A stretch of DNA of 64,000 bases from Flavobacterium sp. GTDB lineage: Bacteria > Bacteroidota > Bacteroidia > Flavobacteriales > Flavobacteriaceae. Position numbers and translations under genes: made by a program. The DNA lies in assembly GCF_039595935.1 (NCBI RefSeq), contig NZ_JBCNKR010000004.1, forward strand, positions 1,425,001 to 1,489,000, written 5' to 3'. This document shows, one piece after another, positions 17,127 to 25,369 of the stretch. The stretch's first letter is position 1, and each line of letters begins with the position of its first letter. The notes beneath the pieces are model-generated. The model was given only the letters and a program-made list of their open reading frames with translations. It did not search any database and was not told the DNA's origin.

Positions 17127-17547
17127 TTTTTAAGGTTCTAAGTTGCTAAGATTCTGAGATTCTAAGTTTTTTTGTTGATGATTAAAACTCTTTTTTTTAG
17201 GTTCAGAGTGGCAAAGGGACAAAGGTTAGATTTTATGATTATTGACATTGTAAAAAACTTTGAACCTTTGTCACTTTGTTACTTTATTTCTTTGTTCCTT
17301 TTAATTTACTCTTCAAAAGTATATCAGATTTTACTCTCTTAAAATTAAATGATACTGAGTTGTTGATTTTTGATGATGAATTGTTTCTTTTTAAGGTGCA
17401 AAGGTTCAAAGAGACAGAGTGACAAAGGTTTTTCTTTTAGGTTCAAAGAGGAAAAGGTTCAGAGATACTGAGGTTTTTATCCTAAAAAACTTAAAAATTT
17501 ACTATTTCAAAAAACCTCTGAACCTTTGTCACTTTGTCACTTTGATC
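17127..17547. repeat. Cluster of 8-bp periodic arrays (family B)
   Basis: The 438-bp gap before the DUF2141 gene is largely built of 8-bp units. Plus-sense arrays lie at 17127-17166 (NNNCTAAG type), 17201-17224, 17396-17427 and 17441-17472 (NNNCAAAG type). Minus-sense arrays lie at 17258-17297 and 17516-17547 (CTTTGNNN). Opposed arrays could form long imperfect stems. Confidence 0.85.
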
Positions 17548-17554
17548 CTAAAAA

Positions 17555-19714
17555 CTAAAGATTTTTCAACTGATTTTCGCTCTTATTCTGGCTGATTGTC
17601 CAGAAGAAACCTACGAAGAAAAATCTATCGGCAGTTGGTGTGATCGCCTGTCTTTGATACACTCCACTCGGATCTGGTAATTTTGCGTAATCATATCCGA
17701 ATATATTCTGAGTTCCTAAAATGTTTGAAACTGAGAAATACAAGATTTTTTGTGTTGTCAATAAATACGCCCAGTTGAAACTCAAACTATTATATGATTT
17801 AGTTTTTCCGTTCATGAACTGCGTTTGGTTTGGATCATTGTACGGACGACCTGAACTGTAACTATTTGTAAATCCGATTTGTGATTTCCAATCGGTAATA
17901 AAATATTTCGTTACTACAGATAAAGTATGATTGGCAATAAAACTTGGCGTTGCCATTGTTGGGAAATTCTTGTATTGTCTTTCAGAATCGATATAAGAAT
18001 ATGAAATCCAGTATTCTAAGTTTTTATACAAATTGCTGTCTCTCCAAAATAAATCCAATCCTTTTGCATACCCTTTTCCGTTATTATTGAAAACTGAATT
18101 ATACTGAATATCTCTTGTATCATACTGCACTAAATTGCTGTAATCTTTATAATAAGCTTCGGCTCTAAAAGTCTGTCCCGGTTGAGTAAACTGATAATTT
18201 AAGATATAATGCTGTGCTTTTTCACTTTCAAACTGATGGTATTTTGAATATTTAATATAATCAACAACAGGAGTTTGAGAAAAATCTCCGTAAGCAAATG
18301 AAAACTGGCTGCTTTTTGAAACTTTATAAGCTAATGAAGCTCTTGGTGCAATATTATTTTCGTTTAATAAACTGTTGTTTGAATATCTTAAACCAACTTT
18401 CATTGCCAGTTTTTTAGAGAATAAAATATCTCCTTCCATGTACGCTGCAAAAATGTTAGAATCGTATCCGTTATCTACATTAATTGAAATGTTATCATTA
18501 AAGTTTTCATTGTATTTAGTGATGAAATAATCTGTACCAAAAGACAATTTGAAATAGTTTGAAAATTTCTTTCCTAATTTTAATTTCAACTGCGCTGCAT
18601 TTTCATCAGCATTAATATCGTTAATGTCGTATTTTGTTTTGTTTTTGCTGTAACCGTAGCTAATTCCGGTTGTTAACTGCCATCCCGTTCCAAAAGTTCC
18701 TTTATAAGATGAATTCAAATAAAAGTTATTATTGTTCAAATCAGTTCTTACCGGATTTTCGAAATTGATGTTTTTCTGATTCAAATCGAATTTTTCAGAA
18801 TCAAAGGCAGCGTATAATTTGAAAATTCCGTTTGTAAAATTATATCGGTAAACTGTTTCACCTCCAAGTGATTGATACGGATTATTCCAGTCTACGTTTT
18901 GTGGAATCACTGCCTGATAAGGTGCTAAATTAATGTAAGCCATATTAACGCTTAATGAACTTTTTGTCCATTTTTGAGTGTTTCCTAAACTCAAACCAAC
19001 TGTCATTAAACCAATATCTGTTTTATTGTGATCCGGTTCATCCTGTGTATTCAAAAGTAAAACACTTGATAGAGCCTCTCCATATTCTGCAGAGTAACCT
19101 CCAGTAGAAAATGCAATTCCGCTAAATAAGAAAGGAGAAAAACGGCTTCTTGTTGGTAAATTATTTGTCGTTGCTCCGTACGGCTGTGCCACGCGAATTC
19201 CGTCTACAAAAGTCTGAGTTTCGCTGGCTTCTCCTCCACGTACAAACAAACGTCCGTCCTCGCCCACGCTTTGTGTTCCAGGCAAAGTCTGTAAAGCGGC
19301 AATAATATTTCCCGCAGAACCCGCTGTTGTTACAATATCTAAAGGTTTTAAAACCGAAACTCTCGCCTTGTCTCCAGATTCTAAAGTTCCTGCTGTAATG
19401 ACAACGGCATCAAGAGCATTTACATTTTCTCTCAATTTTACCGTTTGATCTTTAAAATTGGTAACATCTATTTCTTTTTTGAAAGTTTCGAAAAGCAAAA
19501 AGCTCACTACGATAAACTGATTTCCTGTTGAAGAAGTTTCAAAAGAAAAATCTCCGGTTTCAGAGCTTGTTGCTCCGTCGTAAGTTCCGTCTATATAAAT
19601 ATTGGCTCCGGCAACAGGTTTTCCTTTTTGATCCAAAACTTTTCCTGAAATAATATTTTGAGCAAAAGTAAAAGTGCTTAGTAATAATAAAATAAAAGTA
19701 ATTCTGGTTTTCAT
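17555..19714 (-). CDS. TonB-dependent outer membrane receptor
   Basis: The 719-residue protein has a signal peptide and a carboxypeptidase-like regulatory domain (ISGKVLDQKGKPVAGANIYI, residues ~22-100). The plug domain has LFVRGGEASETQTFVDGIRV, and the 22-strand barrel ends in aromatic-rich strands. No SusD-like partner is present, so this is an ordinary TonB receptor rather than a SusC. The ligand is unknown. The gene lies upstream of the DUF2141-TPR-kinase string on the same strand, separated by repeat arrays. Confidence 0.92.
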   Translation of the reverse strand: MKTRITFILLLLSTFTFAQNIISGKVLDQKGKPVAGANIYIDGTYDGATSSETGDFSFETSSTGNQFIVVSFLLFETFKKEIDVTNFKDQTVKLRENVNALDAVVITAGTLESGDKARVSVLKPLDIVTTAGSAGNIIAALQTLPGTQSVGEDGRLFVRGGEASETQTFVDGIRVAQPYGATTNNLPTRSRFSPFLFSGIAFSTGGYSAEYGEALSSVLLLNTQDEPDHNKTDIGLMTVGLSLGNTQKWTKSSLSVNMAYINLAPYQAVIPQNVDWNNPYQSLGGETVYRYNFTNGIFKLYAAFDSEKFDLNQKNINFENPVRTDLNNNNFYLNSSYKGTFGTGWQLTTGISYGYSKNKTKYDINDINADENAAQLKLKLGKKFSNYFKLSFGTDYFITKYNENFNDNISINVDNGYDSNIFAAYMEGDILFSKKLAMKVGLRYSNNSLLNENNIAPRASLAYKVSKSSQFSFAYGDFSQTPVVDYIKYSKYHQFESEKAQHYILNYQFTQPGQTFRAEAYYKDYSNLVQYDTRDIQYNSVFNNNGKGYAKGLDLFWRDSNLYKNLEYWISYSYIDSERQYKNFPTMATPSFIANHTLSVVTKYFITDWKSQIGFTNSYSSGRPYNDPNQTQFMNGKTKSYNSLSFNWAYLLTTQKILYFSVSNILGTQNIFGYDYAKLPDPSGVYQRQAITPTADRFFFVGFFWTISQNKSENQLKNL

Positions 19715-19734
19715 ATTGTTGGTTTTTGATGAAG

Positions 19735-19742
19735 CAAATGTA
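19735..19742 (-). promoter_or_regulatory. TAnnTTTG promoter of the TonB receptor
   Basis: On the minus strand the sequence reads TACATTTG, ending 20 bp before the receptor ATG. Confidence 0.55.
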
Positions 19743-19853
19743 TTTTAACATTTCCTGTTAAAAAATATATAATAACCGAATTGTAGAATTTTAAGGATGA
19801 GTTGTAAAATACTAATTTGTATCTTAGCTAGAAATTGAAAAACATCGTTAATC

Positions 19854-20312
19854 ATGTCAGAAAGTAAAAGAGTTTCGAATTTGTATCAATCCATTTATAA
19901 TGGAAATCCGTGGCTTGAAGTTACCTTAGCAGATACTTTAAGAGACGTAACTGCGGCTCAGGCTTATAAAAAAATCAATCCTAATTTAAACACGATTTGG
20001 GAAATTGTCAACCACCTCATACAATGGAGAAGAAACATATTAAAACGTGTTCAGGGAGAAATAATCACAACTCCCGATCATAATTATTTTGTACCCATTT
20101 TAGATTCATCTGAACCAGCCTGGGAACAATCACTGCAAAGTCTGGCAAAATCTCAGGAATTATGGAATGAGTGTTTGAGTAATTTTAATGATGAGGATTT
20201 CGAAAAAATAGATCAAAATAACAATCATAATTTTTATGAAGATATTCACGGAATTATTCAGCATGATGTTTATCATATGGGACAAATTGTTATTTTGAAA
20301 AAACTTCTTTAA
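19854..20312 (+). CDS. DinB-family protein
   Basis: The 152-residue four-helix protein has the metal-site histidines of the DinB/YfiT fold: VNHLIQWRR in the second helix and HDVYHMGQIVILKK in the last. Family members bind a divalent metal, and many act as thiol transferases or have no known reaction. It starts a run of four small plus-strand genes. The fold is well supported; the function is not. Confidence 0.85.
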   Translation: MSESKRVSNLYQSIYNGNPWLEVTLADTLRDVTAAQAYKKINPNLNTIWEIVNHLIQWRRNILKRVQGEIITTPDHNYFVPILDSSEPAWEQSLQSLAKSQELWNECLSNFNDEDFEKIDQNNNHNFYEDIHGIIQHDVYHMGQIVILKKLL

Positions 20313-20322
20313 AAATATTGTG

Positions 20323-20781
20323 ATGAAAAAATCCTTCTTTTTATTAGCTTTTTTATTGATTAATGTAATCGGTTTTTCTCAGGAAACTGAAGTCAAATTC
20401 GACGAAAATCTGGCAAAATCTTTAAATGCCGATGAATATGGAATGAAAAAATATGTTTTCTGTCTTTTGAAATCGGGAACCAATACAACCGCTTCAAAAG
20501 AAGAAACTAAAAAATTTTTTGAAGGCCACATGGCAAACATCAATAAATTAGCAAAAGAAGGAAAACTGGTTGTTGCCGGACCTTTTATGAAAAACGACAG
20601 AAACTATCGCGGCATTTATGTTTTTAATGTTGAAACTGTTGAAGAAGCTAAAAAACTTGTAGAAACAGATCCTGCCATAAAAGCCAATTTACTCGAAGCC
20701 GAATTAACGCCTTGGTACTGTACCGCAGCTTTGCAGGAAACTGTAAAAATACACGATAAGATTGCCAAGACGAAAATGTAA
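20323..20781 (+). CDS. Exported YciI-like protein
   Basis: A signal peptide (MKKSFFLLAFLLINVIGFSQ) precedes a YCII-related ferredoxin-like domain with KLVVAGPFMKNDRNYRGIYV and the region VEEAKKLVETDPAI. YciI domains have a His-Asp pair in some members; the corresponding residues here include the H of EGHMANI. An in-frame GTG at 20320 is possible, but the ATG at 20323 is preferred. Its role is unknown. Confidence 0.8.
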   Translation: MKKSFFLLAFLLINVIGFSQETEVKFDENLAKSLNADEYGMKKYVFCLLKSGTNTTASKEETKKFFEGHMANINKLAKEGKLVVAGPFMKNDRNYRGIYVFNVETVEEAKKLVETDPAIKANLLEAELTPWYCTAALQETVKIHDKIAKTKM

Positions 20782-20784
20782 AAA

Positions 20785-21357
20785 ATGAAAACAGAAAAAG
20801 AAAAAATGATTTCGGGCGAATACTATAACGCTTTTGATCCGGAATTAGTAAAAGGCCGTCGAACTGCAAAAAATCTTCTGCATAGTTTAAATGTAAAAGA
20901 ATATAGAGTTACCAAAAAAGCAAAAGAAATTTTAAAAGAACTGATTCCCAATGCAGGAGCTGGCTTTTATATCGAACCGCCTTTTCATTGTGATTACGGC
21001 TATAATATTTTCTGCGGAGAAAACGTTTATTTTAATGTGAATTGCGTTGTTCTGGATTGCGCTCCGGTGAATATTGGCTCTAATGTATTTATTGCGCCAA
21101 ATGTTCAAATTTATACAGCATCACATCCGCTTGACGCTGAATTACGAAAAACACTGGAAAATGCTTATCCCGTAACAATTGGAGACGATTGCTGGATTGG
21201 CGGAAATTCTGTTATATGTCCTGGCGTTACAATTGGAAAAGGCTGCGTTATTGGCGCGGGATCTGTTGTTACAAAAGATATTCCTGATAATTCATTGGCA
21301 GTAGGAAATCCGGCAAAAGTAATCCGAAAATTAAATCAAGAATCTGAATCAAAATAA
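20785..21357 (+). CDS. Maltose/sugar O-acetyltransferase family protein
   Basis: The 190-residue protein has the N-terminal Mac domain (MISGEYYNAFDPELVKGR) followed by left-handed beta-helix hexapeptide repeats (VNIGSNVFIAPNV, VTIGDDCWIGGNSVICPG, GCVIGAGSVVTKDIP). The catalytic His is in TASHPLD. It transfers acetyl from acetyl-CoA to sugar hydroxyls in the cytoplasm. It lies 3 bp after the YciI-like gene and 2 bp before the VOC gene. Confidence 0.93.
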   Translation: MKTEKEKMISGEYYNAFDPELVKGRRTAKNLLHSLNVKEYRVTKKAKEILKELIPNAGAGFYIEPPFHCDYGYNIFCGENVYFNVNCVVLDCAPVNIGSNVFIAPNVQIYTASHPLDAELRKTLENAYPVTIGDDCWIGGNSVICPGVTIGKGCVIGAGSVVTKDIPDNSLAVGNPAKVIRKLNQESESK

Positions 21358-21359
21358 AA

Positions 21360-21749
21360 ATGCTTACCTTAAATAAAGTTCACCATATTGCCATTTTATG
21401 CTCTGATTATCAAAAATCTAAAACTTTTTATACCGAAATTTTAGGTTTAACAATTATTCGTGAAATCTATAGAGAAGAACGTCAGTCTTATAAACTAGAT
21501 TTGGCTTTAAATGGAATTTATGTGGTTGAATTATTCTCTTTTCCAGATCCGCCAAAAAGACCTTCACGACCGGAAGCCGTTGGATTGCGTCATTTGGCAT
21601 TTGAAGTAATTAATTTAAATGAAACTGTTGCTTTTTTAACTTCAAAAAATATAGAATCTGAACCTATAAGAATTGACGAAACAACTGAAAAGCGTTTTAC
21701 ATTTATTTCTGATCCTGATTTACTGCCGATTGAGTTTTATGAGAGATAA
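21360..21749 (+). CDS. VOC-family metalloprotein (YaeR/glyoxalase I-like)
   Basis: The 129-residue protein has the glyoxalase fold with metal ligands in the expected places: H in VHHIAILCSDY, E in IYVVELFSFP, H in GLRHLAFEV and E in LLPIEFYER. The segment FPDPPKRPSRPEA is characteristic of the YaeR subgroup. Substrate is unknown. It is the last gene of a tightly spaced set. Confidence 0.9.
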   Translation: MLTLNKVHHIAILCSDYQKSKTFYTEILGLTIIREIYREERQSYKLDLALNGIYVVELFSFPDPPKRPSRPEAVGLRHLAFEVINLNETVAFLTSKNIESEPIRIDETTEKRFTFISDPDLLPIEFYER

Positions 21750-21760
21750 GTTTTATTTAG

Positions 21761-21792
21761 GGACAAAGTGACAAAGACACAAAGTTGCAAAG
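21761..21792 (+). repeat. 8-bp periodic array, left arm
   Basis: Four exact 8-bp units: GGACAAAG, TGACAAAG, ACACAAAG and TTGCAAAG. An opposed array lies at 22021-22044. Confidence 0.85.
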
Positions 21793-21862
21793 GTTTCTTA
21801 TTTTATGTCATTTGAAGAAGGATCGCGCCTTAGTTTTTTTTATATATAAAAGAATATTTCAA

Positions 21863-21986
21863 TTGCGTCCAGCTTTAGCTGGATGATTTAAAAAGTCAAG
21901 TTTGAAAGGCTTTAGCCAAACATGCATTAGTTCGGCTAAAGCCTTTTGCTATTCAAATTTTATCCTCCAGCTAAAGCTGAAGGCAA
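21863..21986. repeat. Nested double palindrome (family C)
   Basis: The outer arms, TTGCGTCCAGCTTTAGCTGG and its near mirror at the right end, differ at two positions. They enclose inner arms AAAGGCTTTAGCCAAAC (21905-21921) and GTTCGGCTAAAGCCTTT (21930-21946). The core words GCTTTAGC and GGCTTTAGCC are themselves palindrome-like. The whole element is flanked by opposed 8-bp arrays. Confidence 0.85.
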
Positions 21987-22020
21987 TTCATTTTCTATAT
22001 TAATTTTAAAATAAAAAAAA

Positions 22021-22044
22021 CTTTGAACCTTCGTTCCTTTGAAC
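22021..22044 (-). repeat. 8-bp periodic array, right arm
   Basis: The units are CTTTGAAC, CTTCGTTC and CTTTGAAC, opposed to the array at 21761-21792. The rest of the 454-bp gap up to the promoter at 22160 holds nothing else recognisable. Confidence 0.8.
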
Positions 22045-22159
22045 CTATACCCCTAAATAACCGATATTCCGCAAAAAACACGCTGAAATAATTTTCTTGT
22101 TTTTATCAGTTTTAACACATTAAAATAAGTATTTCTTATAAAAACCCAATTTTGATTCT

Positions 22160-22167
22160 TAATTTTG
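22160..22167 (+). promoter_or_regulatory. TAnnTTTG promoter of the ClC gene
   Basis: TAATTTTG ends 36 bp before the ATG at 22204. Confidence 0.5.
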
Positions 22168-22203
22168 TAATCCGCATAAAAAAGCGATTCAAAATTACTT
22201 CTG

Positions 22204-23481
22204 ATGAATAAAACGGCGCAAATCAAAAAAAATCATCAATTTATTAAATTCCGAAAATTAGTTATTGTTTCTATTTTAATTGGCTTTCTTTCTGCTTTCC
22301 TCGGAATTTCACTCAAAAAAATAACCGAATATTACGAAGAAATCTTCTTTCATGAAGTTTCGGTAAACCCTATATATTATATCATTTTTCCAGTTTTTGG
22401 ATTATCTGTAATTTATTTTCTTAGACAATATCTTTTTAAGAAAAAAGAAAACAAAGGAATCAAAGAAGTTTTTGAAAGTACCAAAACCTCAAAAAATCTT
22501 CCTTCATATAAAATTCCATCACACTTTATAAACGGATTACTTACTGTTGTTTTTGGAGGTTCAACCGGAATCGAAGTTTCTACCGTAGTTGCAACGGCTA
22601 CAATTGGTTCTGTTGCTCATGAAAAAGAAAATGTTTTCCGTCAATACAAAACCGAATTAATCTGCGCAGGTGTTGCAGCCGGAGTTACAGCGCTTTTCAG
22701 CAGTCCGATTGCGGGAATTTTATTCGCCCTTGAAGTTATTTCGAGAAAAGTCACAAGGGCTTTTGTTATTTCTAATATTATTGCGGTTTCCATTGCTTTT
22801 GGTTTATTAACTATTTTAAAAGAAGAACCTTTATTTGCCGTTTCTATCACGACATGGCATCTTAAAGCAATTCCGTATTTTATTCTTTTGGGAATTTTAG
22901 CCGGAATGAATTCGGTTTACTTAACCAAATGTGTTTTATTTTTCAAATCTCAATTCGGAAAAATCGATACACATTATTATAAAATCATTATCGGTTCTGC
23001 AGTTTTGAGTATTTCATTATTCTTTTTCCCTCAATTATATGGCGAAGGTTATCATGCCATAAAAGGGATTTTTGAAAATGCTGGAGAAATTCCATTAACG
23101 ATAACTTTAGCTCTAACCTTTATTGGAATCTTAATTCTAAAACCAATTGTAACCTCCATAACATTAGCTTCTGGCGGCGACGGCGGTGTTTTTGCTCCTA
23201 GTCTTTTTATTGGTGCTTTCTTAGGATTATTATTGGCATCGGTTTTAAACAGTTTTTTCCATGTAAATGTAATTCCGGTTAACTTTATGATTATCGGAAT
23301 GGCAGCGGTTTTAAGCGCCAGCATTCACGCTCCATTTACAGCGATCTTTTTAGTATGCGGATTAACAAATGATTACACTTTATTTTTGCCAATTTTGGTT
23401 GTTTGTCTGATTTCAAAATACACGGCCAAAACAATTTATCCATATACCGTATATAGTTACGCCCCAAGCTTGACGAAATAA
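22204..23481 (+). CDS. ClC-family chloride channel/transporter
   Basis: The 425-residue protein has about ten hydrophobic helices in the ClC order. The anion-binding motif GGDGGVFAPSLFIG is clear. The motif that reads G-R-E-G-P in CLC-ec1 appears here as GGSTGIEVS (residues 118-126), so the gating glutamate position is probably Thr121. This would favour channel-like or altered coupling behaviour; that is inference from a by-eye alignment. No CBS domains are present. An HPP membrane protein gene follows after a dispersed repeat. Confidence 0.9.
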   Translation: MNKTAQIKKNHQFIKFRKLVIVSILIGFLSAFLGISLKKITEYYEEIFFHEVSVNPIYYIIFPVFGLSVIYFLRQYLFKKKENKGIKEVFESTKTSKNLPSYKIPSHFINGLLTVVFGGSTGIEVSTVVATATIGSVAHEKENVFRQYKTELICAGVAAGVTALFSSPIAGILFALEVISRKVTRAFVISNIIAVSIAFGLLTILKEEPLFAVSITTWHLKAIPYFILLGILAGMNSVYLTKCVLFFKSQFGKIDTHYYKIIIGSAVLSISLFFFPQLYGEGYHAIKGIFENAGEIPLTITLALTFIGILILKPIVTSITLASGGDGGVFAPSLFIGAFLGLLLASVLNSFFHVNVIPVNFMIIGMAAVLSASIHAPFTAIFLVCGLTNDYTLFLPILVVCLISKYTAKTIYPYTVYSYAPSLTK

Positions 23482-23489
23482 ATTATTTA

Positions 23490-23548
23490 GCCACAGATTT
23501 CACAGATTAAAATGATTAAAATCTGTGGGAATCTTTGAAATCTGTGGC
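23490..23548. repeat. Dispersed CACAGATT inverted repeat (family A)
   Basis: GCCACAGATTTCACAGATT faces AATCTTTGAAATCTGTGGC, with an internal ATCTGTGGG half-copy. It fills most of the gap between the ClC and HPP genes and could also act as a processing or termination hairpin. Confidence 0.8.
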
Positions 23549-23574
23549 AAAAAAATACCACAAATTATATTATT

Positions 23575-24174
23575 ATGCCAACGCCTAAAATAAAAAGAAG
23601 CTATCGCAAAACACGTTATATTCTTTATAAAGAAACTTTAATCGATTATAAAGAGCACTTTTGGTCATTTTTAGGATCATTTGTCGGAATTGGTTTTTTA
23701 GCTTATATCCAATCTATTCAGTTTTCTGGAAGCGACGCTGTATATTTAATTGGTTCTTTTGGAGCTTCCAGCGTTCTGGTTTACGGAATTATTCAGAGTC
23801 CATTTTCTCAGCCTAGAAATCTGGTTGGCGGACACGTGATTTCTGCCATAGTTGGTGTTACGGTTCATAAACTTGTTCCGGATATTATGTACATCGCGGC
23901 GCCATTGGCCGTGTCTATTGCCATTATTTTAATGCAGATTACCAAAACACTTCATCCACCGGGAGGTGCAACCGCTCTAATTGCCGTTATTGGAACTGAA
24001 AAAGTAAAAGCTCTTGGTTATATGTACGTACTTTCGCCAGTATTAACTGGAGTTTTGATTCTGCTTTTTACGGCTTTAATTTTTAATAATTTGACTTCCA
24101 GCAGAAGTTATCCGAGCCACAGTACTTACCACAAACATTATCATAAAATTAGAAAAAGATTGACTGGCAAATAA
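23575..24174 (+). CDS. HPP-family membrane protein
   Basis: The 199-residue protein has four or five hydrophobic helices and the family signature KTLHPPGGATALIAV. Plant and cyanobacterial HPP proteins have been linked to nitrite transport; the role of this one is unknown. The C-terminus is His-rich and basic (STYHKHYHKIRKR). It follows the ClC gene on the same strand. Confidence 0.9.
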   Translation: MPTPKIKRSYRKTRYILYKETLIDYKEHFWSFLGSFVGIGFLAYIQSIQFSGSDAVYLIGSFGASSVLVYGIIQSPFSQPRNLVGGHVISAIVGVTVHKLVPDIMYIAAPLAVSIAIILMQITKTLHPPGGATALIAVIGTEKVKALGYMYVLSPVLTGVLILLFTALIFNNLTSSRSYPSHSTYHKHYHKIRKRLTGK

Positions 24175-24191
24175 ATCTTATTTCTATAATT

Positions 24192-24258
24192 TGTCACCCT
24201 GAGCGAAGTCGAAGGGCTTTCCAATTGTTGCGGGGCTTCGACTCCGCTCAGCCTGACA
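24192..24258. repeat. GAGCGAAGTCGAAG inverted repeat (family E)
   Basis: TGTCACCCTGAGCGAAGTCG is mirrored imperfectly by CGACTCCGCTCAGCCTGACA around a GC-rich centre. The G+C content is well above the surroundings. Similar sequences are familiar from many Bacteroidota intergenic regions. Confidence 0.8.
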
Positions 24259-24339
24259 ATCCACATCAATTAATAAGAAAATCGAAAAAATCTTTTCAAC
24301 AAATCGTACTTCACAATTCGTATTTCGTTTTTTATATTT

Positions 24340-24347
24340 TACCTTTG
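24340..24347 (+). promoter_or_regulatory. TAnnTTTG promoter element
   Basis: TACCTTTG ends 23 bp before the ATG at 24371. Confidence 0.55.
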
Positions 24348-24370
24348 ACCTCTCAATAAAAACAAAGATT

Positions 24371-24913
24371 ATGGTTTATAAATTTAGAGTAATTCTAGAC
24401 GCTGAAGAAGATATTTTCAGAGACATTGCAATTCTTGAAGACGATACGCTTGAAGATTTACACAATGCGATCTTCAACGCTTTTGGTTTTGACGGATCTG
24501 AAGTGGCTTCATTTTATACTTGTGATGACACCTGGAATCAGGAAGATGAAATTCCGCTTTTTGATACCGGAGATGTTCCTGGCGAAATCAGAACCATGAA
24601 CGATTATCCGTTATCTAGTATTTTAGATAACCAAAATACTAAAATCATTTACGTTTACGATTTTATCAGCATGTGGACTTTCTTAGTTGAATTGGCTGCT
24701 ATTGAAGAGGAATCTGTTGGCGCAACGTATCCTGAAACTTTATTTTCTCACGGAGAAATGCCGGCAGACGCTATAGAAAAAAACTTCGAAGCTGATGACA
24801 TGCATGATGATATTTACGGAGAATTTGAAGATGACTTAGACGAAGATGATCTTGATATGTTCGAAGGCGACGACAGCTTCGAAGATTATGGATTTGAAGA
24901 GAATTGGAATTAG
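24371..24913 (+). CDS. pRiA4b ORF-3-like protein
   Basis: The first ~110 residues match the plasmid pRiA4b ORF-3-like fold (VYKFRVILDAEEDIFRDI, LEDLHNAIFNAFGFDG, IIYVYDFISMW). The tail from about residue 135 is extremely acidic (DDLDEDDLDMFEGDDSFEDY). The family is sometimes labelled an IS1096 passenger, but no transposase is present here. Function is unknown; an acidic tail could bind basic proteins or metal. Confidence 0.82.
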   Translation: MVYKFRVILDAEEDIFRDIAILEDDTLEDLHNAIFNAFGFDGSEVASFYTCDDTWNQEDEIPLFDTGDVPGEIRTMNDYPLSSILDNQNTKIIYVYDFISMWTFLVELAAIEEESVGATYPETLFSHGEMPADAIEKNFEADDMHDDIYGEFEDDLDEDDLDMFEGDDSFEDYGFEENWN

Positions 24914-24922
24914 TTTTTTGAG

Positions 24923-24955
24923 GTTCTAAGGTACTGAGATGCTAAGGCACTAAAG
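24923..24955 (+). repeat. 8-bp periodic array, left arm of the S23 cassette
   Basis: The units are GTTCTAAG, GTACTGAG, ATGCTAAG and a 9-bp variant GCACTAAAG. The array begins 9 bp after the previous stop codon and faces the array at 25370-25409. Confidence 0.85.
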
Positions 24956-25007
24956 TTTTTATTTTGAAAGATTTTTCTTATTTTTAATTCAAATATAAAA
25001 ATAAGAA

Positions 25008-25367
25008 ATGAGCAATTTTAGAACTTTATTAGTTTGGCAGAAATCAATGGCCTTGATTACCAAAATTTATTCCTTAACAAACAAATTTCCCAAAGAAGAA
25101 GTCTTCGGATTAACTTCACAAATTAGACGTAGCTCGATTTCTATTCCCAGCAATATTGCAGAAGGATATGGAAGAGAAAGTGATAAAGAACTTTTACGCT
25201 TTTTAAGTATTTCTATCGGTTCTCTATTTGAAATGCAGACGCAATTAGAGATCGCAAAAAATATATCTTATTTAAAAGAAGACGATTTTAACAAACTATA
25301 CGAGGATAGTCGAGAGGTGGAAAGAATGTTAGTTTCTTTTATAAAAAAAATAAAAGATAGAAACTAA
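25008..25367 (+). CDS. Four-helix-bundle protein (S23/23S rRNA intervening-sequence family)
   Basis: The 119-residue protein has the family pattern LLVWQKSMALITKIYSLTNK, FGLTSQIRRSSISIPSNIAE, GYGRESDKELLRFL and FEMQTQLEIAKN. Relatives are encoded within 23S rRNA intervening sequences of several bacteria or near diversity-generating retroelements; their role is unclear. This copy lies in non-rRNA DNA but is bracketed by inverted 8-bp periodic arrays, an IVS-like architecture. No reverse transcriptase is nearby. Confidence 0.9.
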   Translation: MSNFRTLLVWQKSMALITKIYSLTNKFPKEEVFGLTSQIRRSSISIPSNIAEGYGRESDKELLRFLSISIGSLFEMQTQLEIAKNISYLKEDDFNKLYEDSREVERMLVSFIKKIKDRN

Positions 25368-25369
25368 AC

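Noticed and set aside
17127..17547. CRISPR array
   Set aside because: The periodic repeat units are 8 bp with 3-bp variable parts; there are no 20-50-bp spacers and no cas genes in the window.
24371..24913. IS1096-type insertion sequence
   Set aside because: Only the passenger-like fold is present; there is no transposase and there are no terminal repeats of an IS.
25008..25367. Diversity-generating retroelement accessory gene
   Set aside because: No reverse transcriptase, template repeat or variable repeat was found nearby.
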